64,000 nucleotides of DNA from Acidovorax sp. DW039 (GCF_037101375.1 NZ_AP029019.1:2604001-2668000), one strand, 5' to 3'. Shown: positions 51,462 to 63,262, counted from the first letter of the stretch. The notes: a model not told the origin generated them from the letters alone. Made by a program: numbers and translations.

Positions 51462-51672
51462 GTGATCAGTGAAGGGGACTGAGAAGTGACTCTGAGAATC
51501 TGTTCCAAGAGCCTGGGGGAGGCAAGTAGGGTACACAAACACAGTGCCCCCTCTGAAGACACTGTGGTGTTCTGCTCCATTGTTTGTAAAAAATCATTTC
51601 CCGCCACCGCACTGTTGTTGATAATGGGCCGCGCGCCATGCCACCCGGAGATGGCGCGCCCCTTCCTCACCG

Positions 51673-54432
51673 ATGCCACCTGCCCAGGAAAAAAATCCGT
51701 CTGCCAGTTCGCCAGCCGTTTTCCAGCGACGCTGGAGTTGGGTGCTGGCGCCGGTCCTGTCGTTGGTCATGCTGGGGTTGACCTACGCACACTGGAGCAG
51801 TGAAGAGCGCAACAGTCGGGAAAGGCGTGATCTCAACTTTCAGGTAGCCGCCGAGCGCATGGCGTACAACCTTGCCGATCGCATGGCCACCTACGAGCTG
51901 GTATTGCGCGGCACGCGGGGTTACTTTGAAGGCTCCGAGCGCATCGACCGGGATGAGTTTCGGGCTTATGTCGAATCCCTTCAGCTGCGCGAGACGAGGC
52001 CTGGCCTCAAAGGGATTTCACTCATCCTGAAGCTGTCGGCCGCCGCTTTGCCAGCGCATGTTCAGGACATGCGACAACGCGGATTTCCAGACTACACGGT
52101 GCGCCCAGCAGGGGATCGGGCCACCTATGCCACCGTTACCCATATCGAACCGCTGGATGCTGAAAACCAGCGGGTGTTGGGTCTGGACATCCTGACCCTC
52201 ACGCCTGCGAAAGAGGCCCTGGAGCGCGCGACGGACTCCGGGCAACTGGCACTCACGGGCGTGCTCACACTGGCGCAGGATGGCCCTGCGGGCGGTCCCA
52301 AGGGGCTGGTGATGTACCTCCCCATCTACGCCCCTGGAGCACCGCTCGAAACCGTGCAACAGCGCCGCGCAGCCTTGCGGGGCTGGGTGTCGGCTCCGTT
52401 CCATCTGGCCGATGTGATTGCCGGACTCTCGCGCGAATGGGATGCCGACATCGGTCTGGATGTGTTTGACGGGGATGCTATGGAAGGGGGGCAGCCCCTG
52501 TACACCGACGCCAGACTGGAGCATGGTCAGGCCAAACGCCAGTTGGTGCGCCCTTTGCAGTTGGGTGGTCGCACCTGGAATCTCCGCATGGTGCCCCTGC
52601 CTGCCTTTGAGGAGCGGTACGAATACGAAACGCACCACCTCTCCGCATTGATTGGCGCCGCACTCAGCATCGTGCTTGGCTGGTTTGCCTGGCTGCTTGC
52701 CACGGCGCGCGCGCGGGCTGAGGCGCTGGCTTATGCCATGACCTCAGAGTTGCGCACTGCACGGGATGAACTGGCAAGCACCCTGCACGCCATTCCAGAC
52801 CTGTTGATGGAAATTGGGCCTGATGGGCGCATTTCCTACTGCCGCAGCGGTCACCTTGCGCCATTGGCCAGCGCAGCGCACAGCTTCGTGGGCTTGCGGC
52901 TGGAAGATATCGTCCAGCCCGAGGCTGCTGCAGGTTGCCGCGCAGCCATCCAGGCCGCAACGAGCAACGGGTATTCGGCAGGGCAGCAGTTCTATTTGGA
53001 TGTGCAGGGGCACACCTACTGGTTTGAACTATCCATAGCGCGCAAGCCAGGCGATGAGCCAGGTCAACCACCCAGTTTCATTGCGCTGTCGCGAGACATC
53101 ACCGAGCGCAAGAAGGCGGAGGCAAGGTCTCACCAGCTGGCCTATTTTGATGCGCTGACCGAGCTGCCCAACCGCCGCATGCTGCTGGACCGGATGGAGC
53201 AGGCCCTGGCGGCGGCACAAAAGTCTGGCCACATCGGGGCGGTGATCTTTGTAGACCTCGACAACTTCAAGCAGATCAATGATGCACGCGGGCACACCGT
53301 GGGGGATGTCCTGCTCAAGCAGGTGGCCCAGCGCCTGCACGGCCTGCTACGCCCCGGAGACACCGTGGCCCGGCTCAGCGGTGATGAATTTGTGATGCTG
53401 GTGGGGCAGTTGGGGGTGGATATTGAAAGCGCCGGGCGTGCCGCATTGCTGGTGGCAGAGACCGTGCGAGCAGCGCTGGAAGTGCCCTACAACATCCACA
53501 CCCATCTCTACAGCAGCACCAGCAGCATCGGCATCACACTGTTCCCCAAACAGGCGGAAGGGGCAGAAGACCTACTGCGCGAAGCGGATACGGCCATGTA
53601 CCGGGCCAAAGACATGGGCCGCAATCGCATCCGCTTCTACGAAGCGGCCATGCAGGCAGATGTGCAGGAGCGATTGGCACTGGAGCAAGACCTCAAGAAA
53701 GCCACCACCGAAGGGCAGCTGGCGGTGTTCGTGCAGTCGCAGGTGGATTCGGCAGGCAAGGTCGTGGGCGGGGAGTTGCTGATGCGCTGGCAACACCCTG
53801 AGCGGGGCAACGTGCCGCCCAGCCGGTTCATTCCGGTAGCAGAATCCTCAGGCCTCATCCTCCGAATGGGCGACTGGATGATTGGCAAGGCGTGCGAAGC
53901 GCTGGCCAAACTGCAAGCCAAAGGCCAGTTCATCACCATTTCGGTCAACGTGAGTGAGCGGCAGTTCCGGCAAGAGGATTTTGTGGACCGCATCCGCAAT
54001 GTGCTGGCATCGACGGGAGCCAGGCCAGAGCTGCTGATCCTGGAAGTTACCGAGAGCCTGCTGATCGAAAACCTGGACGACACGATTGCCCGCATGACAG
54101 AGCTGGTGCGGCTGGGTCTGCGCTTTTCCATCGATGACTTCGGCACGGGCTACTCCAGCCTTGCCTACCTCAAACGCCTGCCGCTCTTTGAGCTGAAGAT
54201 CGACAAGAGCTTTGTGCAGGACGCCCCCGATGATCCGAGTGATACAGCCATCGTGCAGTCAATTCTGGCGGTGGCCGGACACCTGCAGCTGCGGGTGGTG
54301 GCAGAAGGTGTGGAAACCCGGGCCCAGGCCGACTTCCTGATCGAGAACCAGTGCGAGTGCCTGCAAGGCTACCTGTTCGGCCGCCCGCAGCCCTTGGATA
54401 CCTGGATCGAAAGCCAGGTGGCTGGCGGGTAA
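51673..54432 (+). CDS. CHASE-PAS-GGDEF-EAL c-di-GMP protein
   Basis: 919-residue membrane signalling protein. TM1 is near residues 22-40 (WVLAPVLSLVMLGLTYAHW), then a CHASE region (about 45-300), TM2 (HLSALIGAALSIVLGWFAWLLA), one PAS (about 370-490), GGDEF and EAL. The cyclase motif is degenerate, RLSGDEFVMLVG (SGDEF), with a preserved RxxD (RPGD) I-site. The EAL signature reads ELLMRWQHP, and DDFGTGYSSLAYLKRLP, VNVSERQF and EGVET are intact, so phosphodiesterase activity looks likely while cyclase activity is doubtful. It is divergent from the RelA/SpoT-domain gene. Confidence 0.9.
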   Translation: MPPAQEKNPSASSPAVFQRRWSWVLAPVLSLVMLGLTYAHWSSEERNSRERRDLNFQVAAERMAYNLADRMATYELVLRGTRGYFEGSERIDRDEFRAYVESLQLRETRPGLKGISLILKLSAAALPAHVQDMRQRGFPDYTVRPAGDRATYATVTHIEPLDAENQRVLGLDILTLTPAKEALERATDSGQLALTGVLTLAQDGPAGGPKGLVMYLPIYAPGAPLETVQQRRAALRGWVSAPFHLADVIAGLSREWDADIGLDVFDGDAMEGGQPLYTDARLEHGQAKRQLVRPLQLGGRTWNLRMVPLPAFEERYEYETHHLSALIGAALSIVLGWFAWLLATARARAEALAYAMTSELRTARDELASTLHAIPDLLMEIGPDGRISYCRSGHLAPLASAAHSFVGLRLEDIVQPEAAAGCRAAIQAATSNGYSAGQQFYLDVQGHTYWFELSIARKPGDEPGQPPSFIALSRDITERKKAEARSHQLAYFDALTELPNRRMLLDRMEQALAAAQKSGHIGAVIFVDLDNFKQINDARGHTVGDVLLKQVAQRLHGLLRPGDTVARLSGDEFVMLVGQLGVDIESAGRAALLVAETVRAALEVPYNIHTHLYSSTSSIGITLFPKQAEGAEDLLREADTAMYRAKDMGRNRIRFYEAAMQADVQERLALEQDLKKATTEGQLAVFVQSQVDSAGKVVGGELLMRWQHPERGNVPPSRFIPVAESSGLILRMGDWMIGKACEALAKLQAKGQFITISVNVSERQFRQEDFVDRIRNVLASTGARPELLILEVTESLLIENLDDTIARMTELVRLGLRFSIDDFGTGYSSLAYLKRLPLFELKIDKSFVQDAPDDPSDTAIVQSILAVAGHLQLRVVAEGVETRAQADFLIENQCECLQGYLFGRPQPLDTWIESQVAGG

Positions 54433-54456
54433 ACAGGCGCTAACGGCCTTCCGTGG

Positions 54457-55461
54457 TCAGTGTTCGCGGTGGTGCGCCAGCGATTCGGCCACCGCCTGCT
54501 GGGCGTGCTGGTACACCTCCCGCGCGGGGCGATCCTTGAGCAGGTGGTTGCTCCACACCTGCCGCCAGATGCGGGCACCCGGCAAACCATGGCGCAGGCC
54601 CAGCATGTGGCGGGCGATGTGCGCCCACGGCGTGCCGTGCTGGGCAGCCTCGCGCTCCATGTACTCCACCATGGCCAGTTCCACGTCCTCCCGGCTCAGG
54701 GCGCAGGGCTGCCCGCCGTAGTACAGCGCATCCCACTGCGCCAGCCACCAGGGGTTGTGGTAGGCCTCGCGCCCAATCATCACGCCATCCAGGTGCTGCA
54801 ATTGCTCTTGCACCACCGCATCGGTGGTGATGCCGCCATTGATGGCGATGGTGAACTGCGGAAAGTCCGCTTTGAGCTGGTGCACCACCTCGTAGCGCAG
54901 GGGCGGAATGTCGCGGTTTTCCTTCGGGCTCAGGCCCTGCAGCCAGGCATTGCGGGCATGCACGATGAATACCGTGCAACCAGCATCCGCCACCGTGCCG
55001 ATGAAGTCGCGCACAAAGCTATAGCTCTCGTCCTTGTCGATACCAATGCGGTGTTTGACGGTGACAGGCACCTGCACCACGTCCTTCATGGCTTTCACGC
55101 AGTCGGCCACCACCTGCGGGGCTTTCATCAGACTGGCACCAAAGGCACCACGCTGCACGCGGTCGCTGGGGCAGCCGCAGTTGAGGTTGATTTCGTCATA
55201 GCCCCATTGCTCACCCAGCTTGGCGGCCTGCGCCAGCTTGTCGGGCTCGTTGCCCCCCAACTGCAGGGCCACGGGGTGCTCTTCCGCGTTGTGGCGCAGG
55301 TGCCGCTCGGTCCCCCCAAACAGGATGCCGCCCGCGTTCACCATCTCGGTGTAGAGCAGGGTGTGGCGTGTCAGCAGGCGATGAAAGTAGCGGCAGTGGC
55401 GGTCAGTCCAGTCCATCATGGGGGCGACGGACATGCGCCAGGGGCTGTAGGCGGTTTGCAC
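54457..55461 (-). CDS. dusA: tRNA-dihydrouridine(20/20a) synthase DusA
   Basis: 334-residue FMN-dependent tRNA-dihydrouridine synthase. The TIM-barrel motifs are RMSVAPMMDWTDRHCRYFHRLL at the N-terminus, NLNCGCPSDRVQRGAFGASLM (catalytic Cys in NCGCPSD), PVTVKHRIGID, FIVHARNAWL and INGGI (phosphate binding). The C-terminal helical domain ends LAHHREH. The set of residues is that of the DusA subgroup. A palindromic repeat lies in the 337-base gap upstream. Confidence 0.95.
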   Translation of the reverse strand: MQTAYSPWRMSVAPMMDWTDRHCRYFHRLLTRHTLLYTEMVNAGGILFGGTERHLRHNAEEHPVALQLGGNEPDKLAQAAKLGEQWGYDEINLNCGCPSDRVQRGAFGASLMKAPQVVADCVKAMKDVVQVPVTVKHRIGIDKDESYSFVRDFIGTVADAGCTVFIVHARNAWLQGLSPKENRDIPPLRYEVVHQLKADFPQFTIAINGGITTDAVVQEQLQHLDGVMIGREAYHNPWWLAQWDALYYGGQPCALSREDVELAMVEYMEREAAQHGTPWAHIARHMLGLRHGLPGARIWRQVWSNHLLKDRPAREVYQHAQQAVAESLAHHREH

Positions 55462-55798
55462 GGGATACGGTCAGAAGGGGGAGGTGGGGCGGCGACAAGG
55501 CATGCACATGGGCATGGCGCGCAGCGAAAGGGCGGGATTATCCCATCGTGCTGTGAAAGTGCATTGGGCGGCGTTTATTGAGCAATGGATAAAAAGTGGC
55601 TTTTGCGCCCATGAATTGAGCGCAGGCAGCTAGCATTTTGATAGTCATAAGACCTTCTCCACCTTCGTTGAACTGGCTCCCCGCTGCACAAGCCAGGACG
55701 GCGAACTTGCAATAACGCAAGGTGTTGCCAAACGTTTCGGCGATACTCGGCGTCGCCGCGCCTGCGGCGTCTGCACACTGTCTGGTCTGCCTTTTCCC
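55462..55798. other. Intergenic region upstream of dusA and the acyltransferase
   Basis: 337 bases between divergent genes. It contains a palindromic repeat copy at 55589-55648. The remaining 150 bases (55650-55798) are GC-rich with no recognisable motif. No promoter could be fixed with confidence. Confidence 0.4.
55589..55648 (+). repeat. Palindromic repeat copy 10
   Basis: ATAAAAAGTGGCTTTTGCGC, CCATGAATTGAGCGC, then AGGCAGCTAGCATTTTGATA. The core dyad is slightly altered but the family order is kept. Confidence 0.7.
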
Positions 55799-56386
55799 AT
55801 GCATCACACCATTTTTGACACGCCGGTGGTCAACACTTTGCTGCGCGCCTTTTCCATGGCCACACTGCGCCTGACGGGGTGGAAGGTCGAGGGCAGCCTG
55901 CCTGCCAACGCCCACAAAAGCGTGCTGATTGCCGCCCCGCACACCAGCAACTGGGATCTGCCCTACACGCTGATGCTGGCTTTTTCGCTGCGGCTGCGGG
56001 TGTACTGGATGGGCAAGCACAGCCTGTTCAAAGGGCCCTTCGGCCCCGTCATGCGCTGGCTTGGCGGGGTGCCGGTGAACCGGCAGCAGGCCAATAACCT
56101 CGTGGCATCGTCCGCCCAGGCCATGCGCGACGCCAAGGGCCCCATGCAGCTCATCGTGCCGCCCGAGGGCACCCGGGGCAAGACGCGGCACTGGAAAACC
56201 GGCTTCTACTACATTGCCCAGCAGGCGGGCGTGCCGATTGTTCTGGCCTTTGTGGACTATGGGCGCAAGGTGGGGGGACTGGGCCCCGTGTTCGAGCCCA
56301 CGGGAGACATTGACCGCGACATGGCGGCCATCAAGGCGTTCTATGCCCCCATTCGCGGCAAAAACCCCACTCAGTTTGAAGCTTGA
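55799..56386 (+). CDS. 1-acylglycerol-3-phosphate acyltransferase-like protein
   Basis: 195-residue PlsC-fold acyltransferase. Motif I is HTSNWD (HX4D) in APHTSNWDLPYTLML, motif III is VPPEGTRGK, and FGPVMRWLGGVPVNRQ corresponds to the glycerol-phosphate binding block. It is shorter than classic PlsC (about 240). The substrate may be a lipid other than phosphatidic acid precursors. The start at 55799 (MHHTIFDTPVVNT) has a CAT overlap with the divergent region; no strong ribosome site is seen. Confidence 0.85.
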   Translation: MHHTIFDTPVVNTLLRAFSMATLRLTGWKVEGSLPANAHKSVLIAAPHTSNWDLPYTLMLAFSLRLRVYWMGKHSLFKGPFGPVMRWLGGVPVNRQQANNLVASSAQAMRDAKGPMQLIVPPEGTRGKTRHWKTGFYYIAQQAGVPIVLAFVDYGRKVGGLGPVFEPTGDIDRDMAAIKAFYAPIRGKNPTQFEA

Positions 56387-56389
56387 AAG

Positions 56390-56452
56390 GCATCAAAATC
56401 GCTGCTAGCGCACGTCAGTCAAGCGCAGGCAGCTATGCTTTAGATAGCATTC
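56390..56452 (+). repeat. Palindromic repeat copy 11
   Basis: CATCAAAATCGCTGCTAGCG, CACGTCAGTCAAGCGC, then AGGCAGCTATGCTTTAGATA. It starts right after the acyltransferase stop, in the gap before the Lrp gene end. Confidence 0.75.
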
Positions 56453-56467
56453 TGAGCCGGGCGACGG

Positions 56468-56920
56468 TCATGCGCCCGCGCTGCGCCGGTCCAGCTTGCG
56501 GCTCAGCACAATGCTGGTCTGGGTCTGGCGCACGCCGTCGAGCTGGCCCAGCGTGTCCAGCAAGGCATCCAGCCGCTCATGGCTGGGGCAACGCAGAAAC
56601 ACCAGGTAATCAAACGGCCCGCTCACGGCCGAGACTTCCTCCACCTCGGGCATGCGCTCCAGCGCCTGCAGCACGGCAGGTGCAGTGCGCGGCAGCACGC
56701 TGATGCTGCACCAGGCACGCACACTGCCTGCATCCATCGCCGGGCCCAGGCGTACGCCGTAACCCGCCACCACGCCCGCACGCTCCAGCCGGGCTATGCG
56801 CGCCACCACTGTGGTGCGCGCCAGCCCCAGGCGGCGGGCCAGTTGCGCGGTGCCCTCACGGGCATTGGCCTGCAGCAGGCTCAGCAATTGCCGGTCGGTG
56901 TCGTCCAGAGAAGGGGTCAT
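56468..56920 (-). CDS. Lrp/AsnC-family regulator
   Basis: 150-residue regulator. The helix-turn-helix is LDDTDRQLLSLLQANAREGTAQLARRLGLARTTVVARIARLERAGVV (residues about 5-52), followed by the RAM ligand-binding domain (SISVLPRTAPAVLQALERMPEVEEVSAVSGPFDYLVFLRC). The start at 56920 (MTPSLDDTD) removes an unconserved upstream extension. It is divergent from the saccharopine-dehydrogenase-like gene at 57132 with 211 bases between, so it probably controls that amino-acid gene. Confidence 0.92.
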   Translation of the reverse strand: MTPSLDDTDRQLLSLLQANAREGTAQLARRLGLARTTVVARIARLERAGVVAGYGVRLGPAMDAGSVRAWCSISVLPRTAPAVLQALERMPEVEEVSAVSGPFDYLVFLRCPSHERLDALLDTLGQLDGVRQTQTSIVLSRKLDRRSAGA

Positions 56921-57131
56921 CAAGTCGCTCCACACAAACACGTATTCAAACCCAAGGTGAAGCGCATTTTGACGCTTTGCCTCCAATTTTCGTCGGACTG
57001 ACGTAAGTAATGGCGCATAGCGGTGATTTTGAAGCTACACATTGACACCCACCCAGCCTAGCATCTCCTCATGCCTGCAGGCGCTACCCAGCAGGGCCTG
57101 CAGCCCATCCCTTTGACCGAGGAGCACAGCC

Positions 57132-58307
57132 ATGACCACCATGCCCACCCTGCCTGTTTCTGTGGCTAATCTGAATCCCGCCCCCGGCTTGCGCAGCGTT
57201 TGCATTCTGGGCGCAGGCCACATTGGCTTTGCCATGGCCTTGATGCTGCAGCAGGGCGGCGGCTACCAGCTCACCGTGGCTGATCGTGATGCCGACAGGC
57301 TCCGCGCCGTGACGGCCCTGGGCATTGCAACCCGGCATATTCAGCATGCCGACGACCTGAAAGCTGCCGTGGCGGGTCAGTACGCCGTGCTCAATGCCTT
57401 GCCCTACCACCAGGCCGTGACGGTGGCCACGCTGTGTGCAGCGGAGGATGTGCATTACTTTGACCTGACGGAGGATGTGCAGAGCACCCACGCGATTCAG
57501 GCGCTGGCCGCCACGGGGCAGGGTGGGGCGGCCGCCACCAGCGTGCTCATGCCGCAATGCGGGCTGGCCCCGGGCTTCATTGGCATCGTGGGGCACGATC
57601 TGGCCCGGCGGTTTGAGCAGCTGCATACGCTGCGCATGCGGGTGGGGGCGCTGCCGCGCTACCCCCAGGGAGCTCTGCGCTACAACCTGACCTGGAGCAC
57701 CGAAGGCCTCATCAACGAATACTGCAACCCTTGCGAAGCGATTGTGGATGGCGTGCGCACCACTGTGCCTGCACTGGAAGGGCTGGAGACCTTTTCACTC
57801 GACGGTGTGGAGTACGAGGCGTTCAACACCTCGGGCGGGCTGGGCATGCTCACCCACACGCTCATGGGCCGCGCGCGGCAGGTGGATTACCAGTCCATTC
57901 GCTATCCCGGCCACTGCGCCATCCTCAAGCTGCTGCTCAACGACTTGCGCCTGCGCGAACGGCGCGATCTGCTCAAGGACATTCTGGAAAACGCGGTGCC
58001 CACCACCGATCAGGACGTGATCGTCATCTTTGCCACGGCCACGGGCCTGCAGGGCGGCAAGCTGGTGCAGCACTCGTACTCCGCTCGCATCCTGGGGGCG
58101 GAAGTAGGGGGACACCGCCTGAGCGCCATCCAGCGCACCACGGCGGCCGGGATTTGCACCGCGCTTGATCTGGTAGCCCAGGGACGTTTGCCTGCGCAGG
58201 GCTTTGTCGGGCAAGAGGCGGTGAGCCTGCCGGACTTTCTGGGCAACCGCTTTGGCGCGGTGTATGCAGTGGATGAGGTGCCGTTGCTTAATGCAGCAAT
58301 GGTGTGA
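57132..58307 (+). CDS. Saccharopine dehydrogenase family protein
   Basis: 391-residue NAD(P)-binding oxidoreductase of the saccharopine dehydrogenase/homospermidine-synthase-like fold. The Rossmann loop is VCILGAGHIGFAMALMLQQGGG (residues about 24-45), with LTVADRDADRLRAV next, and HYFDLTEDVQST and MPQCGLAPGFIGIVGHDLA in the middle. Members act on lysine or other amino-acid adducts; the divergent Lrp regulator supports a role in amino-acid metabolism. A GAGGAGCACAGCC site precedes the start. The exact substrate cannot be read from the sequence. Confidence 0.82.
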   Translation: MTTMPTLPVSVANLNPAPGLRSVCILGAGHIGFAMALMLQQGGGYQLTVADRDADRLRAVTALGIATRHIQHADDLKAAVAGQYAVLNALPYHQAVTVATLCAAEDVHYFDLTEDVQSTHAIQALAATGQGGAAATSVLMPQCGLAPGFIGIVGHDLARRFEQLHTLRMRVGALPRYPQGALRYNLTWSTEGLINEYCNPCEAIVDGVRTTVPALEGLETFSLDGVEYEAFNTSGGLGMLTHTLMGRARQVDYQSIRYPGHCAILKLLLNDLRLRERRDLLKDILENAVPTTDQDVIVIFATATGLQGGKLVQHSYSARILGAEVGGHRLSAIQRTTAAGICTALDLVAQGRLPAQGFVGQEAVSLPDFLGNRFGAVYAVDEVPLLNAAMV

Positions 58308-58313
58308 TGGGCC

Positions 58314-60179
58314 TCAACGCCCCTGCGGCCGCTGGTACATGTCCTCAATCGCCTGCTCAAAGTGGGCCATCAGGTTGGTGCGCTTGAGCTTGAGCGTCGG
58401 GGTCATGAAGGTGTTTTCAATCGTCCACGGCTCCAGCGTCAAATGCACTGCACGGGGCACGGCGTAGCGTGCAAAGCTGGCAGTACAGCGTTCAATGCGC
58501 GCCAGCACAGCGCGGTGCACCGCAGGCTGGTTCAGGCTGGCCGCCTCCTGCGGGTTCAGCCCCAGGTCTGCCGCCAGGCGCAACCACTCCTGGCGGCGCA
58601 GCACAGCCACGCAGGCGATGAAGGGACGATTCTCGCCCACGACAAACGCCTGCTCCAGCAGCGGGTCTGCCAGCATGGCCAGTTCCAGGTCACCGGGCGG
58701 CACTTTCTCGCCAGTGGAGGTGACGATGATCTCCTTGATGCGCCCCCGGATGTAGATGCGCCCGTTCACGATGTCTGCCTGGTCCCCCGTGCCCAGCCAC
58801 CCGTCGGCAGACAGGATGCGGGCCGTGTCCTCAGGCCGCTTCCAGTAGCCTTTCATCACAATGGGGCCACGCACCTGCAGCTCGCGGTTGTCGCCAATGC
58901 GCACTTCCACGCCGGGCAGGGCGCGGCCCACGCAGGCGGGGTCGTTGTCTTCCAGCGAGTTGACGGACACCACGGGCGATGTTTCCGTCATGCCGTAGCC
59001 CTGAATCAGCGGTAACCCCAGGCCCAGGAAGCAACGGGCGATGGTGGGCGACAGCGGTGCGCCGCCACTCACCGCCACCCGCACCCGCCCCCCAAACTGC
59101 GCCAGCAGCGGTTTGGCCACCAGCCACTGCAGCAAGGGCCAGGGCAGGGCGTGCAGCCAGTCATTGCCCGTCTGCACGGTGTCGGGCAGCAGCTTTTGGT
59201 GTCTGCAAAACAGCGCCCAGCCTTTGGCCTGCGCCGCTTCCAGCAGCCGCATCTTCCAGGGCGAGCGGGCCAGCTTTTCCAGCAACTTGGCATGGATACG
59301 CTCGTAAATGCGTGGCACCGACACCAGCACCGTGGGGCGAACCGATTTGAGGTCTTCGGCCAGCAGGGGCACCGAGCGGGCATACACCACGCAACTGCCT
59401 GCAGCAATCGGCAGGTAATACCCCCCCGTGCGCTCAAACGTGTGCGACAGGGGCAGGAACGAGAGGAAAACGTCTGCCGTGGTGGGCGAGATGCGCTGCA
59501 TCACGGCCTTCACATCGCTGAGCACGTTGTGGTGGGTCAGCATCACCCCCTTGGGCTTGCCGGTGGTGCCCGAGGTGTAGACGATGGCGGCCAGATCATC
59601 TGCCGCCGGGCCGCGGGGTGCCTGCGCAGGCGTTGTAGTGCCTGCGTGATCTGCCCCCTCCAGCCACTGTTGCAGCGAGCCCAGTGCAGGGCCATCGGCG
59701 GGCAGCTCGCCCACATCCAGGGATTCGCTCTCGTCCGGGTCTGTAAACACCACAGCGCGCAGCGCTGGAAACTCCACCCCCGTGGCCCGCACCTTCTCCC
59801 ACTGCTCGCGCTGTCCCAGGATCAGCATCGAAGCCTCGCAGTCCGCCAGGATGTAGGCAATGCTGCCGGGGTTGTCGATGGCGTGCAGCGGCACGGGCAC
59901 GCAGCCCGTGGCCAGGGTGGCTTGGTCGGCGCACAGGGCATTGAGCCCGTTGGGCAGCAAGATGGCAATGCGCGCGCCGTGCGGCAACTGCATGGCGGCC
60001 AGGGCCTGGGCCCAGCGGCCGATGCGCTGGGCTGCATCGCGCCAGCTCAGGCTTTGCCAGGCGTGGGTGGCGGGATCGAAAGCCCGGTAAGCCTCGCCCT
60101 CCGGGGTGCTGGCCACCCGGTACGCAAGAAGTTGGGGAAGCGTTTGTACGCTGGCGAGGTCGGGTGGTGGGGTGGTCAT
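58314..60179 (-). CDS. Long-chain acyl-CoA synthetase (AMP-forming)
   Basis: 621-residue AMP-dependent acyl-CoA synthetase of the FAA1/FadD15 type. The P-loop motif is YTSGTTGKPKGVMLTHHN, the fatty-acid gating/linker region is QGYGMTETSPVVSVN, GWLGTGDQADIVNGRIYIRGRIKEIIV is the motif around the adenylate, and KLKRTNLM is in the C-terminal domain. It activates long-chain fatty acids to CoA esters. It converges with the saccharopine-dehydrogenase-like gene, with 6 bases between their ends. Confidence 0.92.
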   Translation of the reverse strand: MTTPPPDLASVQTLPQLLAYRVASTPEGEAYRAFDPATHAWQSLSWRDAAQRIGRWAQALAAMQLPHGARIAILLPNGLNALCADQATLATGCVPVPLHAIDNPGSIAYILADCEASMLILGQREQWEKVRATGVEFPALRAVVFTDPDESESLDVGELPADGPALGSLQQWLEGADHAGTTTPAQAPRGPAADDLAAIVYTSGTTGKPKGVMLTHHNVLSDVKAVMQRISPTTADVFLSFLPLSHTFERTGGYYLPIAAGSCVVYARSVPLLAEDLKSVRPTVLVSVPRIYERIHAKLLEKLARSPWKMRLLEAAQAKGWALFCRHQKLLPDTVQTGNDWLHALPWPLLQWLVAKPLLAQFGGRVRVAVSGGAPLSPTIARCFLGLGLPLIQGYGMTETSPVVSVNSLEDNDPACVGRALPGVEVRIGDNRELQVRGPIVMKGYWKRPEDTARILSADGWLGTGDQADIVNGRIYIRGRIKEIIVTSTGEKVPPGDLELAMLADPLLEQAFVVGENRPFIACVAVLRRQEWLRLAADLGLNPQEAASLNQPAVHRAVLARIERCTASFARYAVPRAVHLTLEPWTIENTFMTPTLKLKRTNLMAHFEQAIEDMYQRPQGR

Positions 60180-60323
60180 GTGCGGCAGGCTAGGTACTAA
60201 CCCTAGTCTTTATCAAAGCCGCTGGATCATAGCCACTGACCCGCTCGGGTTTTGTAAGAAGCTGTAGCAACTGCCCCAGGCCTTGCGATGCATCAGGCCT
60301 CGCCTTGCGGCGCAACAGCCCGA

Positions 60324-60959
60324 TCAGGTGGCCGCTTGCAGACCCTGCGCAAAGTGCTCCTGCATGGCTTTGCGTGTGCCCTCTGGGTCGCGTGCTGTCA
60401 GGGCTGCGAGGATGGCGCGGTGCTCTGCAAGCGAATCCGCAATCCGGCCCTGCTTGAACAGAGAGTTGTGCCGGTTCAGCTTCATCACCTTGCGCAGGTC
60501 AGCCACCATCTGGCTGCGCCAGCGGTTGTCGGCCATCTCCAGCACCTGCATGTGAAACCGCTCGTTCACGGCAAAGAACTTTTCACGGTCGGCCATCGCG
60601 GCCTCCAGCTCGGCATGCAGGTCCTGCAGGCTCTCGATCTGTGCGTCGGTAGCGCGCTCGGCCACTACGCCTGCGGCGTCGCTCTCCAGCAGGCTGAGCA
60701 GGTGGTACACGTCGCGCAGGTCCTTTTCGCTCATCTCCGTCACATAGGCGCCACGACGCACCTTCATCGTGACGAGGCCTTCTGCCGCCAGCACCTTCAG
60801 CGCTTCGCGCAGCGGGGTGCGACTGATGCCAAATTCTTCTGCAATCTTCAGCTCGTCAATCCAGCTGCCGGGCTCCAGCTCGCGCCGGAAGATGCGCTGG
60901 CGCAATTGCTCGGCAACTTCTTCGTACAAGGCTTTGGGCGTGAGGGTGATGGCTGACAT
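60324..60959 (-). CDS. GntR-family regulator (FCD subfamily), propionate candidate
   Basis: 211-residue FadR-like GntR regulator. The winged helix is EEVAEQLRQRIFRRELEPGSWIDELKIAEEFGISRTPLREALKVLAAEGLV (residues about 12-62), and the FCD effector domain has the metal-binding His pattern around FHMQVLEMADN and HRAILAALTARD. The start at 60959 (MSAITLTPKAL) was set by the domain. It is divergent from methylmalonyl-CoA mutase, and the shared region holds a 16-bp sequence repeated upstream of prpE. It probably controls propionate/methylmalonate metabolism. Confidence 0.88.
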   Translation of the reverse strand: MSAITLTPKALYEEVAEQLRQRIFRRELEPGSWIDELKIAEEFGISRTPLREALKVLAAEGLVTMKVRRGAYVTEMSEKDLRDVYHLLSLLESDAAGVVAERATDAQIESLQDLHAELEAAMADREKFFAVNERFHMQVLEMADNRWRSQMVADLRKVMKLNRHNSLFKQGRIADSLAEHRAILAALTARDPEGTRKAMQEHFAQGLQAAT

Positions 60960-60992
60960 GGGCCGGATTGTAAGCTGGGCGGAATATTTTGA

Positions 60993-61008
60993 ATGAATAA
61001 TTATGAAT
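60993..61008. promoter_or_regulatory. Operator candidate between gntR and methylmalonyl-CoA mutase
   Basis: ATGAATAATTATGAAT is identical over 16 bases to 45890-45905 upstream of prpE. It lies 34 bases before the regulator start and 83 before the mutase start, where a repressor could act on both promoters. Confidence 0.65.
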
Positions 61009-61090
61009 GATGTAAACTGCCCGCCACATCGGTGCCCACCGAGCGTCGCGTGCGACGACCCCCAACGCCATCTTCGGAGAAGCTTTCGCC

Positions 61091-63258
<2,168 letters not shown>

Positions 63259-63262
<4 letters not shown>

